NCBI RefSeq assembly: GCF_031457495.1 | Contig: NZ_JAVDWM010000001.1 | Span: 1,600,001-1,664,000 of the forward strand | Origin: Sphingopyxis sp. BE259 | GTDB taxonomy: Bacteria; Pseudomonadota; Alphaproteobacteria; Sphingomonadales; Sphingomonadaceae | Reading direction: 5' to 3' | Length of the DNA stretch: 64,000 nt | Part shown: positions 45,025 to 55,580 of the stretch, one piece after another | Layout of the letters: the number at the start of each line of letters is the position of its first letter | Numbering within the stretch: the first letter of the stretch is position 1 | Program-made: the position numbers and the translations under genes | Notes under the pieces: model-generated | Told to the model about the DNA's origin: nothing | Database searches by the model: none | Seen by the model: the letters and a program-made list of their open reading frames with translations, nothing else

Positions 45025-47052
45025 TTAACCCGGTGTGCGTTTGCCGAGGTAGAAGCTGAGCGGTGCCTGCGGCAACACTTTGCCCGGTTGCAGCGTGTCA
45101 TATACGACCGCGTTTTCCAGCACGCGCTGCACATAGTTCTTGGTTTCAAAGATCGGGATCGCCTCGATCCAGTCGAGCATTTCGATCGATCCGGTGCGCG
45201 GATCGCCATTGGCCCGCAGCCATTTGTTCACATTGCCCGGACCGGCGTTGTATGCGGCGACCGCAAGCGGATAGCTGCCGCCATAATAGCGCAGCATCTG
45301 CTGGAAATAGGTCGACCCCAGCATCATGTTGTAATTGGTGTCGGTGGTCAGCGCCTCGCGGTTGTACGACAGGCCGAGCTTGCCCGCGACCTCGTTTGCG
45401 GTGCCGGGCATCAGCTGCATCATGCCGCGCGCGCCCGCATGGCTGATCGCGGCGCGGTCGAACTGGCTTTCCTGCCGGGTGATGGCGTGGATGAAAGTCC
45501 AATTGCCTTCGTGCCCTGCGGGGACGCGGACGGTTGGGAAACCCGCCACCTCGACCGCATCCAGGCTGTTCGCCTGCGCGCTGCGCCCGATCATCACGCC
45601 CAGGTCGGGGCGACCGATCTGCGATGCCAGTTGACCGGCCAGGACATGGTCGGCGGGCGTCGTCGCCTTTTGCGCCAGCGCGCGCAGGAACAGCGACTGT
45701 TCGCGCCACGCGCCGATTTCGCCGAGCGCGCGCGCCGCGCGCACGAGCCGGTCGTCGCCAAAGGCGCGTTTTTCGTCCTCGCTGACCCGGATGGTCGGGT
45801 TTGGGGTCGGCTTGGGCTGCGGACGACTGAGCCGTTCCAGCGCCAGCTGGCCATAAAATTGATCGTAATGCTGCGCGGCATCGGCGAAATGCGCGTTCGC
45901 CGCCGAGCGGTCGCCCGCCGCGAGTGCGGCGCGGCCCGCCCAATAAAAACCCTTGGTGCGCGTCTGCGCCGATCGGGCGGCTTCGCCATAGGCGCGGTAC
46001 AGCGCCACTGCTTCGGAGGGACGGCGAAGATCCTTGTACGCGAGCTGCCCGGCAAGCCAAGCGAGCGAGGTGTAATCGTCGCGCACGCTGAGCGGCGTTT
46101 CGCGGATCGCGGTGCCGGGCGGGAAGGCGTCGCTGATCTGCCGCGCGATATTATAGGCGGTCAGCTTGTCGCCGCCGCTGTCGGCCTGGCGCGCGTTGGT
46201 GAGCAGCGTTTCGATCCACTCCTCGGGATCCGTCGGTGCTTTGGCGAGCGCGCGCGGGGCGGCGAGCAGGGCGCGCGCTTCGCCGACGCGCCCGGTCTGG
46301 CGCAGCCAGGTCGCCTTGTCGGTAATGTAACCGGCGTCGCTGCGGATCAGCGACGGGTTGGCGCTTTCGACTGCCGAGGCCTGGAACGCGGCATCCACCG
46401 CGCTGCTGCGCATTGCAAGGCGCGCGGCAAAGACGCTGCGCCGTTCGGGCGACGTATAGGCGAGCTGGCGGCTGGCCGCGCCAGTGGCGCCCGACCATAG
46501 CAGCCGGTCCATCCGCGCATCATGATCGGCGACCGACAGCGCGCCGGGAAACAGGCTGAGCGCGCGGCTGACCTCATATTCGTCGAGCGTCCCGCCGGTC
46601 CACGCGCGGCGCACCGCAGCATTGGCGTCGTCGCGGCGGCCCGACGCGTTCAACGCCATCGCATAGCGCAGGTGCCCGCTGGGCGTTTGTGGCGGATAGG
46701 CTTGAAAATAGGCGAGGGTGCGCGCGGGATCGAAGCTGTCGATCGCGATCGATTTTTCGGCGCGGGTCCGCATCTTGTCGGCGTCGGGCCAGCCGCGATT
46801 AGTCATCAGGAACCGCGACAATTGATCGAAAGAGGCGCCGCTATTGGCGGTCAAGCGCCGCCATTCCATCACCGCATCGCCAACCGAGTTCGTCGAAGGT
46901 GGTGGCCCCGATGTCGAGGCCAGCCCCATCTGGGCGCGATACCACGCCATCTGCTCAGGCGTGAGTTCGCTGGCATTGGCAGCGGTCGGGACGAGCAAGG
47001 CAAAGGCCAAAGCCAAACGAGAAATTCGGGGCAGCGTAATCATGGCGGCCAT
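45025..47052 (-). CDS. Soluble lytic murein transglycosylase (Slt-like)
   Basis: 675 residues from the ATG at 47052, with AAGGAG 12 bases upstream; a signal peptide ending at ANA-SE follows. A long alpha-helical superhelix (about 60-480) precedes the C-terminal SLT domain, with catalytic Glu in ITRQESQFDRAAISHAGARGMMQLMPGTA and AVAAYNAGPGNVNKWL. It cleaves peptidoglycan glycan strands to 1,6-anhydro products in the periplasm. It is divergent from dapA. Confidence 0.92.
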   Translation of the reverse strand: MAAMITLPRISRLALAFALLVPTAANASELTPEQMAWYRAQMGLASTSGPPPSTNSVGDAVMEWRRLTANSGASFDQLSRFLMTNRGWPDADKMRTRAEKSIAIDSFDPARTLAYFQAYPPQTPSGHLRYAMALNASGRRDDANAAVRRAWTGGTLDEYEVSRALSLFPGALSVADHDARMDRLLWSGATGAASRQLAYTSPERRSVFAARLAMRSSAVDAAFQASAVESANPSLIRSDAGYITDKATWLRQTGRVGEARALLAAPRALAKAPTDPEEWIETLLTNARQADSGGDKLTAYNIARQISDAFPPGTAIRETPLSVRDDYTSLAWLAGQLAYKDLRRPSEAVALYRAYGEAARSAQTRTKGFYWAGRAALAAGDRSAANAHFADAAQHYDQFYGQLALERLSRPQPKPTPNPTIRVSEDEKRAFGDDRLVRAARALGEIGAWREQSLFLRALAQKATTPADHVLAGQLASQIGRPDLGVMIGRSAQANSLDAVEVAGFPTVRVPAGHEGNWTFIHAITRQESQFDRAAISHAGARGMMQLMPGTANEVAGKLGLSYNREALTTDTNYNMMLGSTYFQQMLRYYGGSYPLAVAAYNAGPGNVNKWLRANGDPRTGSIEMLDWIEAIPIFETKNYVQRVLENAVVYDTLQPGKVLPQAPLSFYLGKRTPG

Positions 47053-47152
47053 GTTAGTGGCAAACTCCTTGCGGGGCGCTGAATAGGCGTCCATTAGCGG
47101 CGCGCCGTCGGGACTCTACCGGCCAGAACGCGTTTTTGTAAAGGAGCGGGGC

Positions 47153-48028
47153 ATGTTTTCGGGGTCGATTCCCGCTTTGGTGACGCCATTTCGCGATGGG
47201 GCGTTCGACGCCCCCGTCTTTGCCCGGCTTGTCGATTGGCAGATCAACGAAGGCACCAGCGCGCTGGTGCCGTGCGGGACCACCGGCGAGAGTCCGACGT
47301 TGGGGTTCGACGAACATTATCAGGTGATCGACAGCTGTATCCAGGCCGCGGCGGGCCGGGTGCCGGTGATCGCGGGCTGCGGGTCGAACGACACCGCCAC
47401 CGCGGTTCGCCATATGCGCTACGCGCAGGCGGCGGGCGCCGCGGCGGCGCTGGTCGTCGTACCCTATTACAACCGCCCCAGCCAGGCGGGGATGATCGCG
47501 CATTTTCAGGCGCTGGCCGATGCCAGCGACTTGCCGATCGTCGTCTATAACGTCCCCGGCCGCACCGTCGCCGACATCAGCGCCGAGACGCTGTGCAAAC
47601 TCGCCGAAATTCCCTCGGTCGTGGCGATCAAGGATGCGAGTGGCGATCTGGCGCGCGTCACGATACATCGCGCGGGTGCGGGTCATGAATTCTGCCAGCT
47701 CAGCGGCAATGATGATCTGTGGTTGCCGCATGCGGTGATGGGCGGCGTGGGTTGTATCTCGGTCACCGCCAATGTAGCGCCGCGCCTGTGCGCCGATTTC
47801 GCCGCTGCTTGCGCTGGCGCCGACTGGGCGCGGGCGCTGGTGCTGCACGACAGGCTGTTCGAGCTGCATCAGGCGATGTTCTCCGACACGTCGCCGGGGC
47901 CGGTCAAATATGCGCTGTCGCGCGTCCACGACTGGTTTTCGCCCGAAGTGCGCCTACCTATCATTCCGGCGAACGCAGAATCATGCGCAGCCGTCGATGC
48001 CGCGCTGTCCGCGGCAGGAGTTATCTAG
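47153..48028 (+). CDS. dapA: 4-hydroxy-tetrahydrodipicolinate synthase
   Basis: 291 residues, standard Dap[14 protein letters not shown], the phosphate-binding GTTGESPTL, the catalytic Tyr in [12 protein letters not shown] and Schiff-base Lys in [12 protein letters not shown] are all present. It condenses pyruvate with aspartate semialdehyde on the way to lysine and meso-diaminopimelate. AAAGGAG precedes the ATG. smpB follows after seven bases. Confidence 0.95.
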   Translation: MFSGSIPALVTPFRDGAFDAPVFARLVDWQINEGTSALVPCGTTGESPTLGFDEHYQVIDSCIQAAAGRVPVIAGCGSNDTATAVRHMRYAQAAGAAAALVVVPYYNRPSQAGMIAHFQALADASDLPIVVYNVPGRTVADISAETLCKLAEIPSVVAIKDASGDLARVTIHRAGAGHEFCQLSGNDDLWLPHAVMGGVGCISVTANVAPRLCADFAAACAGADWARALVLHDRLFELHQAMFSDTSPGPVKYALSRVHDWFSPEVRLPIIPANAESCAAVDAALSAAGVI

Positions 48029-48035
48029 GTTTCCC

Positions 48036-48521
48036 ATGGCCCGTCCGCAGTCCGCCGCCGAATTCGACAAGAAAAAGGTCGTCGCCGAAAACCGGCGCGC
48101 GCGGTTCGACTTTGCCATCGAGCAGGTGTTCGAGGCCGGGATCGCGTTGCAGGGGACCGAGGTCAAATCGCTGCGCTTTGGCGAAGGCACGATTGCGGAG
48201 AGTTATGCCGAGGTGAAGGGCAATGAGGTGTGGCTGATCAACAGCAACATCCCCGAATTCAGCCATGGTAACCGCCACAATCACGAACCCAAGCGGCCGC
48301 GCAAGCTGCTGCTGAGCGGCCGCGAGATCAACAAGATGTACGCCGGCGTTGCGCGGCAGGGCATGACGCTCGTCCCGCTGTCGGTCTATTTCAACAGCCG
48401 CGGCCGCGCCAAGGTCGAGCTTGCGCTCGCCAAGGGCAAGAAGGCGCACGACAAGCGGGAGTCGATCAAGGAACGGGACTGGAAGCGTGACAAGCAGCGG
48501 CTGATGAAAGAGCGCGGGTGA
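48036..48521 (+). CDS. smpB: SsrA-binding protein SmpB
   Basis: 161 residues from the ATG at 48036. [37 protein letters not shown] and [19 protein letters not shown], plus the basic C-terminal tail [17 protein letters not shown], are diagnostic. It binds tmRNA for rescue of stalled ribosomes. The dapA-smpB order is frequent in alphaproteobacteria. No tmRNA gene was seen in the window. Confidence 0.97.
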   Translation: MARPQSAAEFDKKKVVAENRRARFDFAIEQVFEAGIALQGTEVKSLRFGEGTIAESYAEVKGNEVWLINSNIPEFSHGNRHNHEPKRPRKLLLSGREINKMYAGVARQGMTLVPLSVYFNSRGRAKVELALAKGKKAHDKRESIKERDWKRDKQRLMKERG

Positions 48522-49147
48522 GCGGGGGCAAGCCAAAGGACCCCAAGGTGAAGGACAAGGCGGCGGTGATGAACTGGATCCGCCGCAATTCGCCGACGCG
48601 CGAAGAGCTGCTGGAGAGCCGGTTCGTCAAGCCGTTCGCGCATCGTGTCGCGCACAGTCATTTGTGGCGCTTCACCCGCACGTCAGTTCCGCGCGGAACC
48701 GCGCTGGGCCTGTTTGTCGGCATTTTTTTCCTGATTCCTGGCATCCAGATTCTGGGCGTCGCGCTGCTCGCACTGCCGGTCCGCGCCAATATCCCGATCG
48801 GCGCCGCGATGACCTTTTTGTCGAACCCTGTGACGACGCCGTTCATCATCCTGGCATCGGTGTGGCTGGGCGACTGGCTGTTCGGGCTTCAGGCCAACAG
48901 CGCGACTTTTTCATCGATGATCGAGCACGGCGCATCGGCGGGCGAATGGGCGCGCTGGGTGTTTTCCGACGCGGCGCCTGCGATGCTGGCCGGGCTGTTC
49001 GTCATTTCGGTCGTGTCGGCGGCGGTCGGTTATGTGCTCGCGTCGCTGTTCTGGGACAATTGGATTCGCCTGCGCTGGCGGCGCAAATTGCAGCGCGCGC
49101 GCGACCAACGACATGAGGCTTCGACCAGCGACACCCCCGCCGGTTGA
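48518..49147 (+). CDS. DUF2062 family membrane protein
   Basis: 209 residues from a GTG at 48518, overlapping the smpB stop. After a basic N-terminus comes [54 protein letters not shown], the DUF2062 signature, with two to three membrane helices and a basic C-terminus. The function is unknown; it is widely paired with smpB in sphingomonads and relatives. Coupled translation suggests a constant stoichiometry with SmpB, but no link is proven. Confidence 0.9.
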   Translation: MSGGKPKDPKVKDKAAVMNWIRRNSPTREELLESRFVKPFAHRVAHSHLWRFTRTSVPRGTALGLFVGIFFLIPGIQILGVALLALPVRANIPIGAAMTFLSNPVTTPFIILASVWLGDWLFGLQANSATFSSMIEHGASAGEWARWVFSDAAPAMLAGLFVISVVSAAVGYVLASLFWDNWIRLRWRRKLQRARDQRHEASTSDTPAG

Positions 49148-49242
49148 ACGGCGCGCGCGCCATCGTATAGCTGTCGCATTGCAATCCGTGCGGCGCCACG
49201 ACGCCGTACATCGTTGCTTCGCTTTGAGAACTGGGGACTATC

Positions 49243-51303
49243 ATGACTCTTTCGCATATTACTGCGCGCCTGTTGGCGACCGCCGCGCTGGGCGCGGTGC
49301 TGATTTCCGCTGGCCCCGCCATTGCCAAGGAAAAGGCCGCGCCGGCGCCCGTCGCTGACACCGCCGCCAAGCCCGAACTCGGCACCTTCGGCTTCGACAC
49401 CGCGGGTATGGACACGACGGTCCAGCCCGGCGACGATTTCTATGCCTATGCCAACGGCACCTGGGCCAAGAACACCCAGATCCCGGCCGATAAGTCGAAC
49501 TATGGCATGTTCACCGCACTCGGCGATCTGTCGCAGGCGCGCACCCGCGAAATCCTCGACGCGGCAAAGGGCGACCCGAACAGCATGATCGGGCGCAACT
49601 ATGCCGCCTATCTTGATGCGGCTGCCGTCGAAGCCAAGGGGCTGGCACCGATTCAGCCGTGGCTCGCCAAGATCCGCGCCGTCGACAAGCCCGGCCTTGC
49701 GGCATTGCTCGCCGAGGCTGATCGCAATGGCGTCCAGCATTTCTTCGGCGGCTTTGTCGGGCAGGACGACAAGAACCCCGACGTGTACATCTACACGATG
49801 TTCCAGGGCGGCATCGGCATGCCCGACCGCGATTTCTATTTGAAGGACAATGAGCGCAACGCCAAGTTGCAGGCCGCCTATCTGAAGCATCTGGAAAATG
49901 TCCTGACGCTGGCGGGCGAGGCCAATGGCGCGGCACGCGCCAAGGCGATCTATGATTTCGAAAAGCAGATCGCGACCATCCATTGGGACAAGAACGACAG
50001 CGGCGACGCCACCAAAGTCTATAACAAGATGACGATCGCCGAACTCGCGGCCGCGGCGCCCGGGTTCGATTGGACGACCTTCATCCGCGGCTTGGGGGTC
50101 AAGGAAGATGCGCTGCTGGTATCGCAGCCGAGCGCATTCACCGGCGAAGCCAAACTGCTTGCCGACGCGCCGGTCGCGGTGATCCGCGACGCGCTGCTCG
50201 TGCGCAGCCTCGACGGCTTTTCGGGCGTGCTGCCCGAAAAATTCGCGGCCGAAGCCTTCTCTTTCTATGGCACCGCCTTGTCGGGAACGCCGCAGATGCA
50301 GGAACGCTGGAAGCGCGCGGTCGATTTCACCACCGGCAATCTGGGCGAAGCCGTCGGCCAGGATTATGTCGCGAAATATTTCCCGCCCGAAACCAAGGCG
50401 GAAATGGACAAGCTGGTGAAGAATGTCCTCGCCGCGATGGGCCGCCGCATCGACGGCCTCGCGTGGATGCAGCCGGAAACCAAGGTCAAGGCGAAGCAGA
50501 AGCTGGCGAATTTCACTACCAAGATTGGCTATCCCGATCGCTGGAAGGACTATAGCAAGCTCGACATCCGCGCAGGCGACCTGTTCGGCAATGCGCTGCG
50601 GTCGAACCAGTTCGCGCACGACGACAATATCGGGCGTTTGGGCGGCCCGATCCGCCGCTGGGAATGGGGGATGACCCCAATGACGGTCAACGCCTATGCC
50701 AATTTCGGCATGAACGAGATCGTGTTCCCCGCCGCAATTCTGCAGCCGCCCTTCTTTGACCCGCACGCCGACCCGGCGATCAACTATGGCGGTATCGGCG
50801 CGGTCATCGGCCATGAAGTGAGCCATCATTTCGACGACCAGGGCGCGAAATATGACCAGACCGGCAAGCTGGCCGACTGGTGGACCCCCGCCGACGTCGC
50901 GGCGTTCGAGGCCGCGGGCAAGACGCTTGTGGCGCAATATGACGCCTATGAAGTGCTGCCGGGTGAAAAGCTCGACGGTACCTTCACGCTCGGCGAAAAT
51001 ATCGGTGACGTTGCCGGACTGACCGTGGCCTACGACGCCTACAAGGCGTCGCTGGGCGGCAAGGAAGCGCCGGTGATCGATGGGCTGACCGGCGATCAGC
51101 GCTTTTTCCTGGGCTGGGCACAGGTGTGGCGCCGCAACTATCGCGAGCAGAATCTGTCGCAGCGGATCACGACCGATCCGCATTCGCCCTCGATCCAGCG
51201 GACTTGGGTCTCGCGCAACCTTGACCCGTGGTATAAGGCGTATCAGATCAAGGAAGGCCAGAAGCTGTATCTGGCACCCAAGGACCGCGTCCGCATCTGG
51301 TGA
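49243..51303 (+). CDS. M13 family metallopeptidase (neprilysin/PepO-like), exported
   Basis: 686 residues. A signal peptide ends around AIAKE (about 27). The N-terminal domain begins with QPGDDFYAYANGTWAKNTQIPADKSNYG, and the zinc site is GHEVSHHFDDQG (HEVSH at 524-528) with the third ligand in GENIGDVAGL. The ends NAYA-FGMNEIVFPAAILQPPFF are typical. It is a periplasmic or lipid-free zinc endopeptidase degrading short peptides. A plain promoter region of 95 bases precedes it. Confidence 0.94.
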   Translation: MTLSHITARLLATAALGAVLISAGPAIAKEKAAPAPVADTAAKPELGTFGFDTAGMDTTVQPGDDFYAYANGTWAKNTQIPADKSNYGMFTALGDLSQARTREILDAAKGDPNSMIGRNYAAYLDAAAVEAKGLAPIQPWLAKIRAVDKPGLAALLAEADRNGVQHFFGGFVGQDDKNPDVYIYTMFQGGIGMPDRDFYLKDNERNAKLQAAYLKHLENVLTLAGEANGAARAKAIYDFEKQIATIHWDKNDSGDATKVYNKMTIAELAAAAPGFDWTTFIRGLGVKEDALLVSQPSAFTGEAKLLADAPVAVIRDALLVRSLDGFSGVLPEKFAAEAFSFYGTALSGTPQMQERWKRAVDFTTGNLGEAVGQDYVAKYFPPETKAEMDKLVKNVLAAMGRRIDGLAWMQPETKVKAKQKLANFTTKIGYPDRWKDYSKLDIRAGDLFGNALRSNQFAHDDNIGRLGGPIRRWEWGMTPMTVNAYANFGMNEIVFPAAILQPPFFDPHADPAINYGGIGAVIGHEVSHHFDDQGAKYDQTGKLADWWTPADVAAFEAAGKTLVAQYDAYEVLPGEKLDGTFTLGENIGDVAGLTVAYDAYKASLGGKEAPVIDGLTGDQRFFLGWAQVWRRNYREQNLSQRITTDPHSPSIQRTWVSRNLDPWYKAYQIKEGQKLYLAPKDRVRIW

Positions 51304-51326
51304 CGCGCTGAACAGAAAGTCTGTCG

Positions 51327-53774
51327 TTGACCGCGCAAAGCCTGCCCTCTGCTGATGGTGATTTCATCAGGGGGGCGGGCGCCGTCGGCCCGCTCGCGGT
51401 GCCGACGGCCCTGTCGCGCGTCGATATGGCGCTGCTCGGCGGGCTGGCGCTGTTATCCACGGCGCTGATGTTCTGGGCGACCAGCGATCCGATTCTGGCG
51501 GCGGGTTTCCTCGCCGGGCTGGCGGTTGCGGTCGGCGGCGTTGTGTTGGCCCGGCGGCTGTTCCCTGCCACCGTCGTGGGCGAGGCCGTGCCGCCCGACT
51601 GGACGATGCTGCGCCAGGCGGTCAATCACGACGATGTTGCGATCGCGGTCACCGACCGCGCCGGGCGTATGGTGTGCGCGAACGACCTGTTCGGCACTTG
51701 GATGGGCGGCTTTGTGACACCGCCCGGCTTGCCGCTCGAAGGCCGCGGTGCCGATGTCCTGAAGAATGCCGGGCGCATCGCGTGGCGCGATGGCGAAGGT
51801 CGCGCCGACGATCTGGCGATCGGTCCGCTGCAACTGCGGGCCCACGTGACACGGGCCGGTCAGGCAGAGGATTATCTCGTCTGGCGCTTCTCGGCACTTG
51901 AACGGCTCGATCTCGCCTCGGAAATCACCCGCCATCTCGATGGACCGGCGGGCCGCACCTTGGGCCATGCCGGGGTGATGACGGCGCTCGTCAACGCCGA
52001 AGGCCGGCTGCGCGTCGCCAATCAGGCGTTCCTCCTTCGCGCGCTGGGTGAGGATGATGCGGGCCATTATGCCGGGCGCGATGTCGCACCGATGCTGCGC
52101 ATCGACGACGGCGGCGCACTATATTTTGCCCGCGAGGGCGACCGGGCGACACCGGTGCGGATGCTGCAAATCCCGCTGGCGCCCGCCGACAGCAATACGC
52201 CGGTCCTGCTCGCGATGCTCGACGAGGAAATGGGGCCGACCGATCGCGGTACCGCCCAGACCTATGTCGAAACCTTGCTGTCCCTGCTGCCGTTCGGGCT
52301 GGCGATGGTCGATCGGGACGGGCGCTTTCTGTACATGAACCGGGCCTTTGTGCGCGCGGCGAGCCTGGGGGACGGCAAGATGCCGCGCTATCCGGGCGAC
52401 ATCGTGGTCGGCGAGGACAAGGGCGCGCTCGCCGACATGATCCGTCGCCACAGCAGCGGCCAGCAGGTCGGCGGCGACCTGTCGATCCGGTTGGCGGGGC
52501 AAAGCGGCGAGCCGGTGTCGATGCGCGTCGTCGGGGTGCGCGGACTGGGTGAGGCGGCGGTGCTGCTGAGTCTCAAGGATTCGAGCGAGGAGTCGCGACT
52601 CAAGCGCCAAGTCGCGCAGGCGTCGAAGATGCAGGCGGTGGGCCAGCTCGCGGGCGGTGTCGCGCACGATTTCAACAATATACTGACCGCAGTGCTCGGG
52701 GCCTGCGACCTGATGCTGATGCGTCACACGCCCGGCGACAGCGATTATGACGACATCCAGCAGATCCGCAGCAACGCCAATCGCGCCGCCAGCCTGACGC
52801 GGCAATTGCTCGCCTTTTCGCGGCAGCAGACATTGCGGCCGCAGATCCTGCAACTACCCGACGTCATTTCTGAGGTGTCGCATCTGCTCAAGCGGCTGAT
52901 CGGCGAAACCGTCCAGCTGGCGGTGCATCATGGCCGCGGGCTGGGCGCGGTCCGCGCCGACCCGGGGCAGCTGGAACAGGTCATCATCAACCTGGCGGTC
53001 AATGCGCGCGATGCGATGCCGGGGGGCGGGACGCTGACGATCGAGACTTACCCGGTGTCTGCCGCCGACGTGCGTCAGATGGGCAATGAATTCATGCCTC
53101 CCGCCGATTATTGCGCGCTCAAGGTCAGCGATACCGGCACCGGCATCGCCGCCGATGTGCTGCCCAAGATTTTCGAACCCTTCTTCACCACCAAGGATGT
53201 CGGCAAGGGGACCGGACTCGGCCTGTCGACCGTTTACGGCATCATCAAACAATCGGCGGGGTTCATTTTTGCCGACAGCAAGCCGGGGCAGGGGACCAGC
53301 TTTGTCATCTACCTGCCCGTCCACCGCGTTGGCAGCGATACGCCGGTCGTGGCGCCGCCGCCGGCCAAGCCCAAGAAAAGCCAGTGGGGAACCGGCACCA
53401 TCCTGATCGTCGAGGACGAGGACATGGTGCGCGCCGTAGCCGAACGCGCGCTGACCCGCGCGGGATATACCGTCGTCACCGCGTCGCAGGGCGAGGAAGG
53501 GCTCGAACGCTTTGCTCAGATGGACAAGGTCGATCTGATCATCAGCGACGTCGTCATGCCGACGATGGACGGTCCCGCAATGGTGCGGGCGATGCGTGCC
53601 AAGCGGCCCGACCTGCCGGTGCTGTTCATGTCGGGCTATGCCGAGGAGCAGCTCCGTCAGTCGATCAATATCGACGATGTCGCATTCCTGCCCAAACCCT
53701 TTTCGGTCGCCCAATTGGCCGAGGCGACGTCGGCGGCGCTCGACGAGGCGGCGCACCGGGCGAAAAATGGCTGA
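51327..53774 (+). CDS. cckA: Cell-cycle hybrid histidine kinase CckA
   Basis: 815 residues from a TTG at 51327. Two membrane helices (about 33-80) are followed by PAS-like regions (about 95-430) and an HisKA domain with VAHDFNNILTAVLGACDLML (phospho-His about 447). The HATPase domain has NLAVNARDAMPGGGTL and GTGLGLSTVYGI, and a C-terminal receiver has IISDVVMPTMDGPAMV (Asp about 741). This layout is that of CckA, which through ChpT controls the master regulator CtrA. The next gene, a lone receiver, overlaps its end by 8 bases. Confidence 0.9.
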   Translation: MTAQSLPSADGDFIRGAGAVGPLAVPTALSRVDMALLGGLALLSTALMFWATSDPILAAGFLAGLAVAVGGVVLARRLFPATVVGEAVPPDWTMLRQAVNHDDVAIAVTDRAGRMVCANDLFGTWMGGFVTPPGLPLEGRGADVLKNAGRIAWRDGEGRADDLAIGPLQLRAHVTRAGQAEDYLVWRFSALERLDLASEITRHLDGPAGRTLGHAGVMTALVNAEGRLRVANQAFLLRALGEDDAGHYAGRDVAPMLRIDDGGALYFAREGDRATPVRMLQIPLAPADSNTPVLLAMLDEEMGPTDRGTAQTYVETLLSLLPFGLAMVDRDGRFLYMNRAFVRAASLGDGKMPRYPGDIVVGEDKGALADMIRRHSSGQQVGGDLSIRLAGQSGEPVSMRVVGVRGLGEAAVLLSLKDSSEESRLKRQVAQASKMQAVGQLAGGVAHDFNNILTAVLGACDLMLMRHTPGDSDYDDIQQIRSNANRAASLTRQLLAFSRQQTLRPQILQLPDVISEVSHLLKRLIGETVQLAVHHGRGLGAVRADPGQLEQVIINLAVNARDAMPGGGTLTIETYPVSAADVRQMGNEFMPPADYCALKVSDTGTGIAADVLPKIFEPFFTTKDVGKGTGLGLSTVYGIIKQSAGFIFADSKPGQGTSFVIYLPVHRVGSDTPVVAPPPAKPKKSQWGTGTILIVEDEDMVRAVAERALTRAGYTVVTASQGEEGLERFAQMDKVDLIISDVVMPTMDGPAMVRAMRAKRPDLPVLFMSGYAEEQLRQSINIDDVAFLPKPFSVAQLAEATSAALDEAAHRAKNG

Positions 53775-54117
53775 CAATTTGCGTATCCTGCTCGTCGAGG
53801 ACGATGTGCTGATCGGCATGATGCTCGCCGATATGTTCGACGCGCTCGGGCTGCCCGAACCGGCGCAGGCGGCGAGCATGGACGAGGCGCTGGCGATCAT
53901 CGCGACCGAATCATTGGGCGGCGCGCTCGTCGATATCAACCTGGGCGATGAAAAGGGGTGGCCGGTCGCGGACGCGCTGGCCGAGCGGGGGATTCCCTTT
54001 GCGTTTACGTCGGGCGGCGGCGACATCTTGCCGCCCGCGCACGCGCATCGTCGGCTGGTCGCCAAACCCTTTCGGATCAGCGATATAGAAGTCGCATTGG
54101 CGGAGTTTGGGGCGTAG
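53767..54117 (+). CDS. Single-domain response regulator
   Basis: 116 residues from the ATG at 53767. Receiver residues are the acidic pair in LLVEDDVLIGMMLADMF, the phospho-acceptor Asp about 56 in LVDINLGDEKG, and the lysine in LVAKPF. It has no output domain, so it likely acts through protein contacts. Its start overlaps the cckA 3' end, hinting at joint function, but no partner is established. Confidence 0.88.
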   Translation: MADNLRILLVEDDVLIGMMLADMFDALGLPEPAQAASMDEALAIIATESLGGALVDINLGDEKGWPVADALAERGIPFAFTSGGGDILPPAHAHRRLVAKPFRISDIEVALAEFGA

Positions 54118-54130
54118 GCCTGACTGAACC

Positions 54131-54205
54131 GTCATCCCGGCGAAGGACGGGATTTCGGCGCTGCGTCATCGGCGAGGTCGAAACTTCGGCCTTCGCCGGG
54201 ATGAC
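54131..54205. repeat. Dispersed palindrome, family D, copy 2
   Basis: Arms GTCATCCCGGCGAAGG and CCTTCGCCGGGATGAC (16 bases, perfect) enclose a 43-base centre. It lies between the response-regulator and recA genes and may end transcription of the cckA transcript. Confidence 0.85.
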
Positions 54206-54229
54206 AGAAACAGCGCGGAAAAATATTTT

Positions 54230-54244
54230 GTTCCACTCTTGTTC
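54230..54244 (+). promoter_or_regulatory. LexA (SOS) box of recA
   Basis: GTTC-CACTCTT-GTTC matches the alphaproteobacterial LexA box GTTC-N7-GTTC exactly, 78 bases before the recA start. The second half also begins GTTC-TCAAA-GAAC (54241-54253). Confidence 0.9.
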
Positions 54245-54321
54245 TCAAAGAACAAATGCGGTACACCGGTTAGGCGTTGCGATGCTTCCGCTGTCGCTTT
54301 AGAGCAGGAAAGGGACGGCAA

Positions 54322-55401
54322 ATGGCCGGACAATTGTCACTCGTCGATGTGGGGAAATCAGTGAACAGCACGGACAGGCAGAAGGCGCTCGACGCCGCGC
54401 TCGCACAGATCGATCGCGCCTTTGGTAAAGGCTCGGTGATGAAATTGGGCTCGAAGGAGGCGATGCAGGTCGAGGCCATCTCGACCGGGTCTCTGGGTCT
54501 CGACATCGCGCTGGGCGTTGGCGGCCTGCCGCGCGGGCGCGTCATTGAAATCTATGGCCCCGAAAGCTCGGGCAAAACGACGCTGGCGCTGCACACGCTG
54601 GCCGAAGCACAGAAAACCGGCGGCACCGTCGCGTTCGTCGATGCCGAACATGCGCTCGACCCGGTCTATGCGCGCAAGCTCGGCGTCAACATCGACGAGC
54701 TAATCGTGTCGCAGCCCGACACTGGCGAACAGGCGCTGGAAATCGTCGATACGTTGGTGCGCTCGAACGCGATCGATGTGCTGGTCGTCGACTCGGTCGC
54801 GGCGCTGGTTCCGCGCGCCGAAATCGAGGGCGAGATGGGCGACACTCATGTTGGCCTGCAAGCGCGCCTGATGTCGCAGTCGCTGCGTAAACTCACCGGT
54901 TCGATCAGCCGCTCGCGCTGCATGGTGATCTTCATCAACCAGCTGCGCATGAAAATCGGCGTGATGTACGGCAACCCCGAAACCACGACCGGCGGCAATG
55001 CGCTGAAATTCTATGCCTCGGTCCGTCTCGACATCCGCCGCATCGGCCAGATCAAGAATGGCGACGAGATCGTCGGCAACACGACAAAGGTCAAGGTGGT
55101 GAAGAACAAGGTGGCGCCGCCGTTCAAGCAGGTCGAATTCGACATCATGTACGGGCAGGGCATTTCCAAGATCGGCGAAATTCTCGACATCGGCGTCAAG
55201 GCGGGGCTGGTCGAAAAATCGGGTGCCTGGTTCAGTTATGATTCGATCCGCATCGGCCAAGGCCGCGAAAATGCGAAGAATTTCCTCAAGGAAAATCCCG
55301 AACTGATGGATCGGCTCGAAGCTGCGATCCGCAGCCGCACCGACGCGGTGGCCGAAGAAATGATGGTCGGCTCCGACGAAGACGGCGACGACGGCAATTG
55401 A
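54322..55401 (+). CDS. recA: Recombinase RecA
   Basis: 359 residues from the ATG at 54322, with AGGAAAGGGA upstream. Walker A is GPESSGKTT, the L1/L2 loops and [19 protein letters not shown] are present, and the acidic tail ends SDEDGDDGN. It forms filaments on single-stranded DNA for recombination and triggers LexA self-cleavage. The LexA box upstream shows SOS control. A longer in-frame reading starts in the promoter region and is rejected. Confidence 0.98.
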   Translation: MAGQLSLVDVGKSVNSTDRQKALDAALAQIDRAFGKGSVMKLGSKEAMQVEAISTGSLGLDIALGVGGLPRGRVIEIYGPESSGKTTLALHTLAEAQKTGGTVAFVDAEHALDPVYARKLGVNIDELIVSQPDTGEQALEIVDTLVRSNAIDVLVVDSVAALVPRAEIEGEMGDTHVGLQARLMSQSLRKLTGSISRSRCMVIFINQLRMKIGVMYGNPETTTGGNALKFYASVRLDIRRIGQIKNGDEIVGNTTKVKVVKNKVAPPFKQVEFDIMYGQGISKIGEILDIGVKAGLVEKSGAWFSYDSIRIGQGRENAKNFLKENPELMDRLEAAIRSRTDAVAEEMMVGSDEDGDDGN

Positions 55402-55408
55402 TTCCGAT

Positions 55409-55438
55409 CCGGTCGGCGCCCTTTTGCGCGCCGACCGG
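55409..55438 (+). terminator. Hairpin after recA
   Basis: CCGGTCGGCGC / GCGCCGACCGG, a perfect 11-base stem with loop CCTTTTGC, 8 bases after the recA stop. It lacks a following T-run, so efficiency is uncertain. Confidence 0.65.
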
Positions 55439-55580
55439 GAAACGGCGGCGGGTCTTCAGCCCCCTTGTAATTCTGGGCACCTGCACTTCCCTCTCCCCGC
55501 AGGTGGACCCGTCGGCCGTTGACCGTTTGTGCCGTAGCGGATTTTTCGTTGTTGCTCGAGGCGGCGGCTCTGGGGTGGGG

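Noticed and set aside
47981-48530. tmRNA gene next to smpB
   Set aside because: The surrounding sequence is fully coding on both sides and no tRNA-like ends are present.
49030-51183. Minus-strand open frame of 717 codons opposite the M13 peptidase
   Set aside because: Very long but entirely antisense to an intact peptidase; no motif and no start context. Length alone is common in GC-rich genomes.
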